A stretch of DNA of 7,257 nt from positions 1-7,257 of the forward strand of contig CAYVMN010000213.1 in the NCBI GenBank assembly GCA_964452575.1, in the 5' to 3' direction. Within the stretch, counting starts at the first letter, position 1, and every line of letters starts with the position of its first letter. Shown in pieces: positions 1-6,137 of the stretch. This stretch comes from CAYVMN01 sp964452575. Its GTDB lineage: Bacteria; Desulfobacterota; DSM-4660; Desulfatiglandales; Desulfatiglandaceae. Made by a program: the position numbers and the translations under genes. The notes beneath the pieces are model-generated. The model was not told where the DNA came from, did not search any database, and saw nothing but the letters and a program-made list of their open reading frames with translations.

Positions 1-1
1 G

Positions 2-595
2 ATCAACAGGCGGAGGGTCAGGGAGAGGATCGCAAGATTGAACAGCGAGCTCAGAGAGATCAAACTCCAGAGGGAGGAAAGGAGGCGGCTGCGGGGGGCG
101 AATAGGTTGCCGGTGATATCCATCGTGGGGTACACCAACGCAGGAAAATCTACCCTATTGAACAGTCTGACCCATAGCCATGTGAGCGTCCAGGATCGTC
201 TTTTTGAAACTCTGGATCCCAGCAGCAGGCGCCTGAGGTTCCCCCGAGAGCGGGAGGCGATTATTACTGACACAGTCGGGTTTATCAGAAATCTTCCCAA
301 GAGCCTCATGGAGGCCTTTGCAGCAACGCTCGAAGAGCTTCATGAGGCAGACCTCTTGGTGCACGTGGTTGATGCATCGAGCCCCCGAATGGAGGAGGAG
401 ATCAAGGTCGTTGAACAGGTCTTGATGGACTTGGATCTAAAGGCGATCCCCACCCTCTTGGTCCTCAATAAGGCAGATCTTATTGGTGCTGAGAAGGCCG
501 AGGTCCTGTCAAAAAAAATGGGGGGGATTGCCCTGTCCGCAATTACCCCCCCAAGTCTCTATCCGCTGACAGAGAGGATCCAGGCCCTTATATAG
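2..595 (+). CDS. hflX: GTPase HflX, C-terminal part (5' end outside window)
   Basis: This is the GTPase half of HflX, a ribosome-associated GTPase that splits or rescues stalled ribosomes in the cytoplasm. The frame is open from base 2, giving 197 visible residues and no start codon, so the N-terminal HflX domain lies to the left. The visible part opens with the arginine-rich coiled linker typical of the family (INRRRVRERI). It is followed by the P-loop GYTNAGKST (nt 128-154), the switch region with FETLDPSSRR, the G3 motif DTVGFIRNLP, the ATLEE and ADLLVHVVDAS segments, the G4 motif NKAD and a G5-like LSAIT. The gene ends at TAG 593-595 and overlaps the convergent apbE stop by 8 nt. Its last 30 or so codons also encode the antisense terminator of the rnf operon. 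Identification is secure from the GTPase motifs; the product ends shortly after G5, as in short HflX forms. Confidence 0.95.
   Translation: MNRRRVRERIARLNSELREIKLQREERRRLRGANRLPVISIVGYTNAGKSTLLNSLTHSHVSVQDRLFETLDPSSRRLRFPREREAIITDTVGFIRNLPKSLMEAFAATLEELHEADLLVHVVDASSPRMEEEIKVVEQVLMDLDLKAIPTLLVLNKADLIGAEKAEVLSKKMGGIALSAITPPSLYPLTERIQALI
511..552 (-). terminator. Intrinsic terminator of the rnf-apbE operon, inside hflX
   Basis: Read on the minus strand, seven G (552-546) pair with seven C (526-520). An inner ATTGC/GCAAT stem (543-539 with 531-527) closes a 7-nt loop, and an unpaired TA (545-544) forms a bulge. The hairpin is followed by one A and eight T (518-511). This is a textbook rho-independent terminator, 12 base pairs plus a U-tract, beginning 35 nt after the apbE stop. 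On the plus strand the same bases are hflX codons (Lys-Lys-Met-Gly-Gly-Ile to Ile-Thr-Pro-Pro), and the A-run precedes the hairpin, so it would not terminate hflX. The pairing is directly visible; activity is inferred. Confidence 0.85.
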
Positions 596-1649
596 CCGCG
601 CTTTTCCACCCAGCGGACTTGAATTTTCTCCCATCCCTGGCAATAACGAGGCATTCGCACCCGGCAAGGCTGTTTATGAATATGGTCCCCTGGCCGGGAT
701 CCATGACAAATACGCTCGTAGAAAGGGCGTCTGCGGCCATAGTGGTTTCGGCTATGATAGATACACTGATGCTTGCCTGTGGTGAACGGCCGGTAAAGGG
801 GTTTACGATGTGGTGAAACATCTTCTCCCGATCAAAATAGACCTCGTAATTACCTGATGTTGCAATGGCCCCGTCAGACATGTCTATAATATCTGGATAC
901 CTTTTTTCTTTTTTGGGGTCCTGGATGGCGATGGCCCAGGGTTTCCTGTCCTGCCTGAGGCCCCTTCCCCTGATGTCACCACCGGCATTAATCAGGTGAT
1001 TCCTGATGTTACGGCTCATAAGGACCTCGGAGGCCTTGTCGACAATATAGCCCTTGGCAATGCCATCCAGGGTGATCCCCATCCCTGGTTTTTTAAACCG
1101 CAGGGTACGGCCGTTCAGCTCAATCATGTCAGAACCCACCAGCCCCAGGACCTTATTCAGTTCTGTTTCAGTAGGGGGGATGTCCCTTCCCGATGCGAAC
1201 TTCTCCCTGAAGAGATCTACTATGGGCTCGACCGATATATCAAAGCATCCGCGGCTGATACGGTTGTAGTCCAATGCCGTCGCCACCACATGGACCACTT
1301 CAGGGGGAACATCAACAAGGACCCCTTCCCTGTTTAGCTGGGCTACTGCGGTTGTTTCGTCAAATCGGCTCATGGCTCGGGTCAGGCGGTCGATCTCCTC
1401 AAAGGCCAGTCCCATAGCCTCCTCTGCCTCGTCTCTTGACGGGTGAACCAGGGTCATGGAGACAAAGGTCCCCATGCCCAACCGGGTCTTTGAGACCTTA
1501 TAGAGTTTTCGATTGAATCGGACCGCCTCTGCCGTGGGGTGAAAGATACCACCGGTCGCAAGGCCCAAGCCCAGAAGTCCCGAGAGTTTCAGGAACGTCC
1601 GGCGGTTCATCCCCCAAAACCTATCAGTTGCAGGGTTCATTATCTTCAT
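588..1649 (-). CDS. apbE: FAD:protein FMN transferase, Tat-exported (ApbE/RnfF)
   Basis: ApbE family flavin transferase (353 aa). It cleaves FAD and links FMN by a phosphoester to a Thr in exported flavoprotein domains; here the likely clients are RnfD and RnfG from the same operon. The N-terminus is a twin-arginine signal: N-R-R-T-F-L-K at residues 15-21, a hydrophobic stretch to about 35 and a likely signal peptidase I site after A-E-A (40-42). No lipobox Cys follows, so it is probably soluble periplasmic. Family motifs appear in order: GIAKGYIVD (196-204), NAGGDIRG (221-228), ATSGNY (263-268), HHIVNPFTG (279-287) and AADALST (305-311, the Mg-binding region). The start at 1649 is chosen because AAGGAGG lies 6 nt upstream and the Tat signal begins soon after; the longer open frame to 1769 overlaps rnfB. 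It lies 35 nt after rnfB, last in the operon, and its TAA overlaps the hflX end by 8 nt. Confidence 0.96.
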   Translation of the reverse strand: MKIMNPATDRFWGMNRRTFLKLSGLLGLGLATGGIFHPTAEAVRFNRKLYKVSKTRLGMGTFVSMTLVHPSRDEAEEAMGLAFEEIDRLTRAMSRFDETTAVAQLNREGVLVDVPPEVVHVVATALDYNRISRGCFDISVEPIVDLFREKFASGRDIPPTETELNKVLGLVGSDMIELNGRTLRFKKPGMGITLDGIAKGYIVDKASEVLMSRNIRNHLINAGGDIRGRGLRQDRKPWAIAIQDPKKEKRYPDIIDMSDGAIATSGNYEVYFDREKMFHHIVNPFTGRSPQASISVSIIAETTMAADALSTSVFVMDPGQGTIFINSLAGCECLVIARDGRKFKSAGWKSAAI

Positions 1650-1655
1650 TATATG

Positions 1656-1662
1656 CCTCCTT
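1656..1662 (-). promoter_or_regulatory. Shine-Dalgarno of apbE
   Basis: AAGGAGG sits 6 nt before ATG 1649-1647. It is a near-perfect anti-16S match and decides the apbE start over the longer open frame that runs back into rnfB. Confidence 0.85.
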
Positions 1663-1684
1663 AAATAGCTTGCGTTATTTGTGA

Positions 1685-2548
1685 CTATGCTGCCGTTTGA
1701 ATGTCCTGCTCTGCCTCTTGAGCGGCCCGGTAATGCCTGAAGATATCCCTGGGGCACTTCTCCGCACATATCTCTTCACATTGGGGGCCGTAGTCCATAC
1801 ATTTCTGGTGGTCAATCTTTACCAGGTTATCCTCCAGGGCTACGGCCTGGGCAGGGCATGATTTGACGCACATCTTACAGGCGATACAGCCGACCTCACA
1901 GGTCTGCTTTACCACCTTGCCCGTATCCCGGGTACTGCAAGGGACCCAGACCCTGGCCTTTAGAGGCATAAGCTCAATGATGCCCTTGGGGCAGGTATGG
2001 ACGCAGGTCCCGCAGCCCACACAGAGCCTGGTATCCACCAAAGGGAAATCGTTCACCATGGTAATGGCATCAAAGGGGCAGGCCTTGACACAGTCGCCCA
2101 GTCCTACGCAGGCATACCGGCAGGCTGCAGGTCCCCCGAAGGCGAGGTTGGCAGCCGCGCATGTGCCGTACCCGATGTAGGCCAGCTTTTTCCGGACATT
2201 TCCCTGTGGCCTTGAGCAGCGGATAGCAGCGATCAGATTCTCCACTGCGGCCATCTTCTTGCCCGATATCTCTGCCACCATCCCGGCAACCTCAGCCTTT
2301 CCCGGAAAACAGAGGTTTGGCGGGACATCAGGTTCATTGATTACCGCTTCGGCATAGGCTTCGCATCCAGGGAAGCCGCACCCTCCTCACTGGGCCCCTG
2401 CCAGGACATCCAGGACTTCTTCCACCTTTGGGTTGGCCTCAACGGCAAACTTGTTCGCTGCCAGGGCAAGGCCGATCCCGAAAAAGAGACCGATACAGCC
2501 CAGCACCGCCAGGCCACCCAGGGCCAGTTTTATCAACGTAAGGTCCAT
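1685..2548 (-). CDS. rnfB: Rnf complex subunit RnfB, probable selenoprotein (in-frame TGA as Sec54)
   Basis: RnfB is the ferredoxin-facing, multi-cluster electron-entry subunit of Rnf. Read through TGA 2389-2387, the frame gives 287 residues. These comprise a single N-terminal membrane helix (about 5-30), the Fe-S domain with U54-x2-C57-x4-C62-x17-C80, then ferredoxin-like motifs. The latter are C143-x3-C147-x5-C153-x3-C157, C176-x2-C179-x2-C182-x3-C186, C221-x2-C224-x2-C227-x3-C231 and an atypical C250-x6-C257-x3-C261-x3-C265. In the family the first motif is normally C-x2-C-x4-C-x16/17-C preceded by Gly-Ala-x; here Gly-Ala-Gln precedes TGA, so the stop codon replaces the first ligand Cys exactly. 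The frame has no other lesion. The start at ATG 2548 has AGGAG 5 nt upstream and lies 19 nt after rnfA. A hairpin right after the TGA supports selenocysteine insertion. An automatic caller would report only 198 residues from ATG 2281, losing the membrane anchor and first cluster. Alternatives are a point-mutated pseudogene or a sequencing error (TGC or TGT to TGA). RnfB identity is secure; Sec is likely but unproven. Confidence 0.93.
2351..2389 (-). promoter_or_regulatory. Candidate bacterial SECIS element after the rnfB TGA
   Basis: On the minus strand the TGA (2389-2387) is followed after 9 nt by GGCTTC (2377-2372), which pairs perfectly with GAAGCC (2362-2357). Inside the 9-nt loop, C2370 can pair with G2364 across a C/C mismatch, leaving the apical loop TGGAT (2369-2365). 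That loop begins 18 nt after the TGA and has G at its second position. Published bacterial SECIS models ask for a small apical loop, a G in its first two positions and a loop about 16-37 nt from UGA, so it fits. The lower stem is weak. The hairpin overlaps conserved codons (Gly-Phe-Pro-Gly-Cys-Glu-Ala), so some pairing could be chance. Folded by hand only. Confidence 0.65.
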
Positions 2549-2567
2549 TTATACTCCTAAGTCACTC

Positions 2568-3530
2568 CTAAAAGATGGACATACCTGAAAAGCCCAAGAA
2601 GGCGAGGGCGAATAGGCCTGCAACCACAAAGGCAATGGGAAGTCCCCTGAATGTAAGGGGGACATTGGCCAGTTCAAGCCTCTCGCGCACGGAGGACATC
2701 AAAAACAGGGCGATCAGAAACCCTGTTCCAGCTCCGAAGGCCAGCATTAGGCTTTCCAAGGCATTGTATTCATTGTTTGCCAGAATCAAGGGTACCGCAA
2801 TAATGATACAGTTGGCAATCACCAACACGAGGTAAACCCCGAATGCCTTAAAGAGTATGGGATTGACCTTTCTCAAGATCGTATCCACCGCCTGGACCGA
2901 AAGAGAGACCAGGCCAATAAATACTACTATCTGCAAGAAATCGAGTCTATAGGGCCTCAGGATGAACTGGTAGAGGAACCAGGCCATCATGGCGCTGAAG
3001 ACGATAACAATGGTGAAGGTGATACCCATGCCAACGGCCGTGGACTTCTTCTTAGAGGTCCCGAAGAAGACACACAGCCCCAAATATTTGGTAAAGACAA
3101 AGTTGTTGATTATCATGGCGCCTATCAGTATGGAGAAGAGGTACCCCACATAGAGTTTCTTTACACCCAAAAGGGCGGTGCCCAACGACCTGCCATCTGA
3201 CCTGATTTCGCTGATCTTAAGAATATAGGGTTGATCCTGATCAAGGTCCCCTTCAAAGGTCAGGGTTACGGTGGTTCTGTCGGGGCTAAGGCTTGCCTGA
3301 GTGATCTTTAACAGTATATCAGGGTCCTGTTTTTCATAGACCTGGTAATTGGCCGTGTCTTTTGCCCAATCCGCATCAACAGGGCCTGCAAAAACGATAA
3401 CGATGCGGTTCGAATCCTTGAAGGCCGTCTTCTTTACAAAGCGATGTCCCTGCTCGCAGCCGGCCAGCAAGAGAAGGGCCAGCATGAGCAGCGCGGCCAG
3501 AGAAAGATGCCTCAGTCTCATAATTTTCAT
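2568..3530 (-). CDS. rnfA: Rnf complex subunit RnfA fused to an N-terminal lipoprotein Ig-like domain
   Basis: The C-terminal part (about 125-320) is a complete RnfA, a six-helix membrane subunit of the Rnf core. It shows N-N-F-V-F-T-K-Y-L-G-L-C153, A-N-C241 and the family end with R-E-R-L-E-L-A and F-R-G-L-P-I-A. C153 and C241 match the two cysteines that in RnfA/NqrE help bind the intramembrane Fe-S centre. Normal RnfA is about 190 aa; this one is 320. The extra N-terminus is a lipoprotein signal peptide (positive start, hydrophobic 9-22, lipobox L-L-A-G-C25). It is followed by a beta-rich stretch (about 38-118) resembling SbsA/Big-type Ig-like domains: an F-A-G-P-V-D strand, N-Y-Q-V, a T-V-T-L-T-F strand and Y-I-L-K-I. 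Lysines just after the first RnfA helix (160-162) imply a periplasmic N-terminus, so the fused domain would sit outside, as a lipoprotein should. ATG 3530 lies 6 nt after the rnfE stop with AAGGG upstream. No well-placed ribosome site precedes an internal RnfA start. Confidence 0.93.
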   Translation of the reverse strand: MKIMRLRHLSLAALLMLALLLLAGCEQGHRFVKKTAFKDSNRIVIVFAGPVDADWAKDTANYQVYEKQDPDILLKITQASLSPDRTTVTLTFEGDLDQDQPYILKISEIRSDGRSLGTALLGVKKLYVGYLFSILIGAMIINNFVFTKYLGLCVFFGTSKKKSTAVGMGITFTIVIVFSAMMAWFLYQFILRPYRLDFLQIVVFIGLVSLSVQAVDTILRKVNPILFKAFGVYLVLVIANCIIIAVPLILANNEYNALESLMLAFGAGTGFLIALFLMSSVRERLELANVPLTFRGLPIAFVVAGLFALAFLGFSGMSIF

Positions 3531-3536
3531 GATCCC

Positions 3537-4154
3537 TTAGCCCTTCTTTTTCCGATTATATAGCAGTTCCACATAATTGAAAATCGCCATTATGATCCCT
3601 ACGCAGAAGAAACCGGCTGCCGGGAGCACGAAGAAGAGGAGTGGCCGGAACCCAAGGACATCATAGCCGAAAATTGTTCCCATCCCCAATAGCTCTCTAA
3701 CAAGGCCGAGCGACATCATCCCGAACATGAAACCGAGTCCCATACCCAGGCCGTCCCAAAAAGATGACTTGACCGAGTTCTTGCAGGCGAACATCTCTAG
3801 GCGCATGGTGATTATGGCAAAGGCCACGATAAGTTTGACAAAGATGCCCATTTGCTTATAGGCCACAGGGACATAAGCGGCCAGGATCAGGTCAATGACC
3901 GTCACCCAGGTTGCAATAGTCAGGGTATAAGTGGGGATTCGGATACGCGGGTGTATGTGGTCTTTGATGGCAGCGATGGTGCAGCTGGAGCAGACCTGCA
4001 CAAAAAGCACGGCGATACCGAGCAGGAGGCCGTTCATGACGCTAGTGCTGATTCCCACGGCCGGGCACATGGAAAGGGCCAGACGAAAGATGGGATTTTC
4101 GTTTAATATGCCATTAAAAAAGAGCCTGGAATTTGTCTTTGTGGTGGCAGGCAA
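3537..4154 (-). CDS. rnfE: Rnf complex subunit RnfE, lacking one conserved core Cys
   Basis: RnfE (205 aa) is the inverted-topology homologue of RnfA in the membrane core. Recognisable segments are E-N-P-I-F then L-S-M-C30-P-A (usual form L-G-L-C-P), R-I-P-T-Y-T-L, T-V-I-D-L-I-L-A-A-Y, R-L-E-M-F-A (usual R-A-E-A-F-A), W-D-G-L-G-M-G-L-G-F and R-E-L-L-G-M-G. Odd point: the family has Asn-Cys-Ala-Ile-Leu-Gly before R-A-E-A-F-A, but here the stretch is Phe112-Ala113-Ile-Ile-Thr-Met, so the second Fe-S ligand Cys is absent. Extra cysteines occur at 55, 58, 124 and 184. The start is TTG 4154-4152, supported by AGGAGG 6 nt upstream; the next ATG is at codon 29 and would remove the first conserved motif. 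The gene lies 14 nt after rnfG and 6 nt before rnfA. Confidence 0.93.
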   Translation of the reverse strand: MPATTKTNSRLFFNGILNENPIFRLALSMCPAVGISTSVMNGLLLGIAVLFVQVCSSCTIAAIKDHIHPRIRIPTYTLTIATWVTVIDLILAAYVPVAYKQMGIFVKLIVAFAIITMRLEMFACKNSVKSSFWDGLGMGLGFMFGMMSLGLVRELLGMGTIFGYDVLGFRPLLFFVLPAAGFFCVGIIMAIFNYVELLYNRKKKG

Positions 4155-4160
4155 TCTATT

Positions 4161-4166
4161 CCTCCT
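4161..4166 (-). promoter_or_regulatory. Shine-Dalgarno of rnfE deciding a TTG start
   Basis: AGGAGG, 6 nt before TTG 4154, immediately follows the rnfG stop codon (TAG 4171-4169). It is the only strong ribosome site in the gap and supports TTG initiation, since no ATG or GTG lies at a suitable distance. Confidence 0.75.
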
Positions 4167-4168
4167 CC

Positions 4169-5077
4169 CTAAAAGGCCACTGGAATGTGCTGGCGTTCAA
4201 TTATATTACCCAATAGGTTGATCCGGTAGGCAAATTTCTTGATCATGTTTTTTACGCCCTCGGTTACCGCCTTGCTGGATATGGTTGCGCCGGTCAGGGC
4301 ATATATGTCTTTGTCCATATATTTGCTTCTTATGGTATCGACTTCCCCTCTTGGTATCGGTTGTCCTTTATCCTGTTCCAGATATCTCTTGTATTCCTCC
4401 GGAAGGGGTTCTTTGATAACCGTGAGCTCCTTGACCTTCTCAAAGGACTTACCCTTGAACTGATTCTTGAAATAGCCCTGCTCGATCTCTGCCCCCAGTC
4501 CCGGGTCTTCTTCATTTTCTGTGATATCAAGTCCTAAGATGGTGAAAGAGGGGTCAAGGGCCAGCATCACATGGATAAAGCTCTTGAACCCTGGAAACTC
4601 CCCGGGGAGGAGATAGGCAAGGCGCCTGTCCCCTAGCTTTGCAATGACAGTGGAATCAGCATAGATAAATCTCTTGGGCGGTTTGAGCACAGATTCCAGC
4701 GCAAATTTTCGCTCACTGGGCTCTGAGGCGCCTTCCGGCGTTATGTCCAGGCCGAATCGGCCAACAAACTGCCCGGTCAAATCGATGACCACCAGCTCAT
4801 AGCCTGCCTTACCCCTGACCGCCACCGGTAGCATATATCCCAGGGTCTTTGTCTCGCCGTCCTCAATGATATAACGATAGATATTATAGAACTCGAGGCC
4901 AGAAGGGGCAGGATTGGCCTTACCATATCCCAGCAATCCGAGCATGGTCTCCTGGACATTGAGGTGCTCGTTGTGCCTCTTTGCCTTGTCGGTGATGGTA
5001 TTGACAGCCCCCATTACCAGGGCAGCAATCAGACACGAGATGGTAAGGGCAACTGTTATCTGAAAGGTTTCTTTCAT
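4169..5077 (-). CDS. rnfG: Rnf complex subunit RnfG, covalent-FMN protein (long form)
   Basis: RnfG (302 aa) has one N-terminal membrane helix (about 6-27) and a periplasmic FMN-binding domain that passes electrons within Rnf. Visible motifs are N-E-E-D-P-G-L-G-A-E-I (188-198, the family's ETPGLG region) and T262-G-A-T265-I-S-S near the C-terminus, the flavinylation site, with T265 as the likely FMN acceptor. The usual consensus is D-x-x-[ST]-G-A-T; here the D position is Tyr259. Typical RnfG is about 180-220 aa, so this one has roughly 80-100 extra residues, mostly between the helix and the PGLG region. The start ATG 5077-5075 overlaps the rnfD TGA (ATGA), indicating translational coupling. 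An upstream in-frame GTG at 5122 exists but lies inside rnfD and spoils the membrane-anchor start. ApbE, encoded two genes after rnfA, is the probable modifying enzyme. Confidence 0.94.
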   Translation of the reverse strand: MKETFQITVALTISCLIAALVMGAVNTITDKAKRHNEHLNVQETMLGLLGYGKANPAPSGLEFYNIYRYIIEDGETKTLGYMLPVAVRGKAGYELVVIDLTGQFVGRFGLDITPEGASEPSERKFALESVLKPPKRFIYADSTVIAKLGDRRLAYLLPGEFPGFKSFIHVMLALDPSFTILGLDITENEEDPGLGAEIEQGYFKNQFKGKSFEKVKELTVIKEPLPEEYKRYLEQDKGQPIPRGEVDTIRSKYMDKDIYALTGATISSKAVTEGVKNMIKKFAYRINLLGNIIERQHIPVAF

Positions 5078-6096
5078 TTTACCGCACCTTTTTCCGGGGC
5101 AAAGCGCCTGGGGCCAAACCAACCCTCCAGGGCCGCGGCGACGGGGTTCATGAGCAAGATAGCGTAGCAGATTCCTTCAGGATACCCCCCCTTTAATCGT
5201 ATGAGGACAGTAAGGGCCCCAATACATGCCCCGAAAATGAGCTTTCCTGTTGGCTGGCTCGGAGAGGTTGCATAGTCAGTGGCCATAAAGAAGGCCCCGA
5301 GCATTACGCCCCCTGAGAGAATCGCCAGGAGGGGATTGCCAGTAAACAGGTTCTCGCCGCCAAATACCCAGGTAAGGACCCCAATGGTTACGATGATGGA
5401 TGCCGGGATATGCCAGGTGATGTATCTCTTGTGAAGGAGGTAGAGGCCACCGAGTAAGAGCAGGAGGGCAGAGGTTTCACCAATACACCCTGGCCTCCAG
5501 CCTATGAAGAAATTGCCGTAGATCGTTGACATGGACCCAAACTTCTCGATCACGGCCTGAATACCATAGTGCTTCAGCACATAGAGCGGCGTTGCCGTTG
5601 AAATTGCATCCAGCCCTGGCCCCATGTATTTAAAGACCGAGGCGTCTCGAATGGGGGGAAGCCAGGCCGAGGTCATGGCAACGGGAAATGTGGCAACGAG
5701 AAAGGCCCTCCCGATAAGGGCAGGGTTGAATATATTGAACCCCAGCCCGCCTAGGAGGTGTTTAGCCACATATATGGCCATGACAGCCCCCAGGATGGGG
5801 AGCCAATATGGGACGCCCGGTGGAATGATGTAGGCCAAGAGGAGGCCTGTAATGACGGCACTTCCGTCTTTGACCGTCACGGGACGATGGAGGAGTCTCT
5901 GTGAAATGGCCTCTGTGGCCACGCAGGCCCCCACACTTACCAGTGTAATGATGAGAGTCTGGAAGCCGAAGATAAAGACAGAGAGTATAAGGGGGGGGAG
6001 GAGGCAGCCCACAACGCTCCACATGATCCGTTCCACCGACTCCCCACTCTTGATATGGGGTGAGACAGAGACCGTCCATAAATGGCTTTCTGTCAC
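5074..6096 (-). CDS. rnfD: Rnf complex subunit RnfD, covalent-FMN membrane protein
   Basis: RnfD (340 aa from GTG 6096) is the NqrB-like polytopic membrane subunit. The N-terminus V-S-P-H-I-K-S-G-E-S-V-E-R-I-M-W matches the family start. Further motifs are V-K-D-G-S-A-V-I-T-G-L-L-L-A (75-88), G-F-N-I-F-N-P-A-L-I-G-R-A-F (119-132), D163-A-I-S-T-A-T169-P-L (flavinylation motif with T169 as acceptor; the usual Gly before A-T is Thr167) and M-A-T-D-Y-A-T-S-P (271-279). The C-terminus contains G-G-Y-P-E-G-I-C-Y-A-I-L-L-M-N. The GTG start gives a normal-length protein but has no clear ribosome site; the strong GGAGGG further upstream (6143-6138) lacks a standard in-frame start. The open frame to 6234 runs into rnfC and is not the real start. 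The stop is TGA 5076-5074, overlapping the rnfG ATG, and is the only TGA used as a terminator among these genes. Confidence 0.94.
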   Translation of the reverse strand: MTESHLWTVSVSPHIKSGESVERIMWSVVGCLLPPLILSVFIFGFQTLIITLVSVGACVATEAISQRLLHRPVTVKDGSAVITGLLLAYIIPPGVPYWLPILGAVMAIYVAKHLLGGLGFNIFNPALIGRAFLVATFPVAMTSAWLPPIRDASVFKYMGPGLDAISTATPLYVLKHYGIQAVIEKFGSMSTIYGNFFIGWRPGCIGETSALLLLLGGLYLLHKRYITWHIPASIIVTIGVLTWVFGGENLFTGNPLLAILSGGVMLGAFFMATDYATSPSQPTGKLIFGACIGALTVLIRLKGGYPEGICYAILLMNPVAAALEGWFGPRRFAPEKGAVK

Positions 6097-6137
6097 AGAA
6101 AGGGCGCTATCTTTTGCTTGTTCTTCGATCGCGTCAA

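Noticed and set aside
996..1337. Plus-strand open frame opposite apbE
   Set aside because: It lies fully within the conserved ApbE catalytic region on the other strand, and its translation shows no known motif.
1685..2281. A separate 198-residue ferredoxin gene starting at ATG 2281
   Set aside because: Conserved RnfB sequence, including the Fe-S motif and membrane anchor, continues in frame upstream through the TGA to ATG 2548 with a good ribosome site. No clear ribosome site precedes ATG 2281.
2387..2389. rnfB as a pseudogene broken by a stop codon
   Set aside because: The TGA falls exactly on a Cys codon position, a SECIS-like hairpin follows, and nothing else in the gene or operon is damaged. 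A sequencing error or recent mutation cannot be fully excluded.
5990..6000. G-run in rnfD as a frameshift site
   Set aside because: The RnfD frame is continuous across it with normal membrane sequence (L-P-P-L-I-L), so no shift is needed.
5762..6079. Minus-strand 105-codon frame overlapping rnfD
   Set aside because: It is out of frame with a clear RnfD and its proline- and histidine-rich translation looks like a frame shadow.
6093..6137. A 14-codon leader ORF (TTG to TGA) overlapping the rnfD GTG
   Set aside because: The GGAGGG site abuts the TTG with no spacer, too close for initiation, and the peptide has no recognisable feature.
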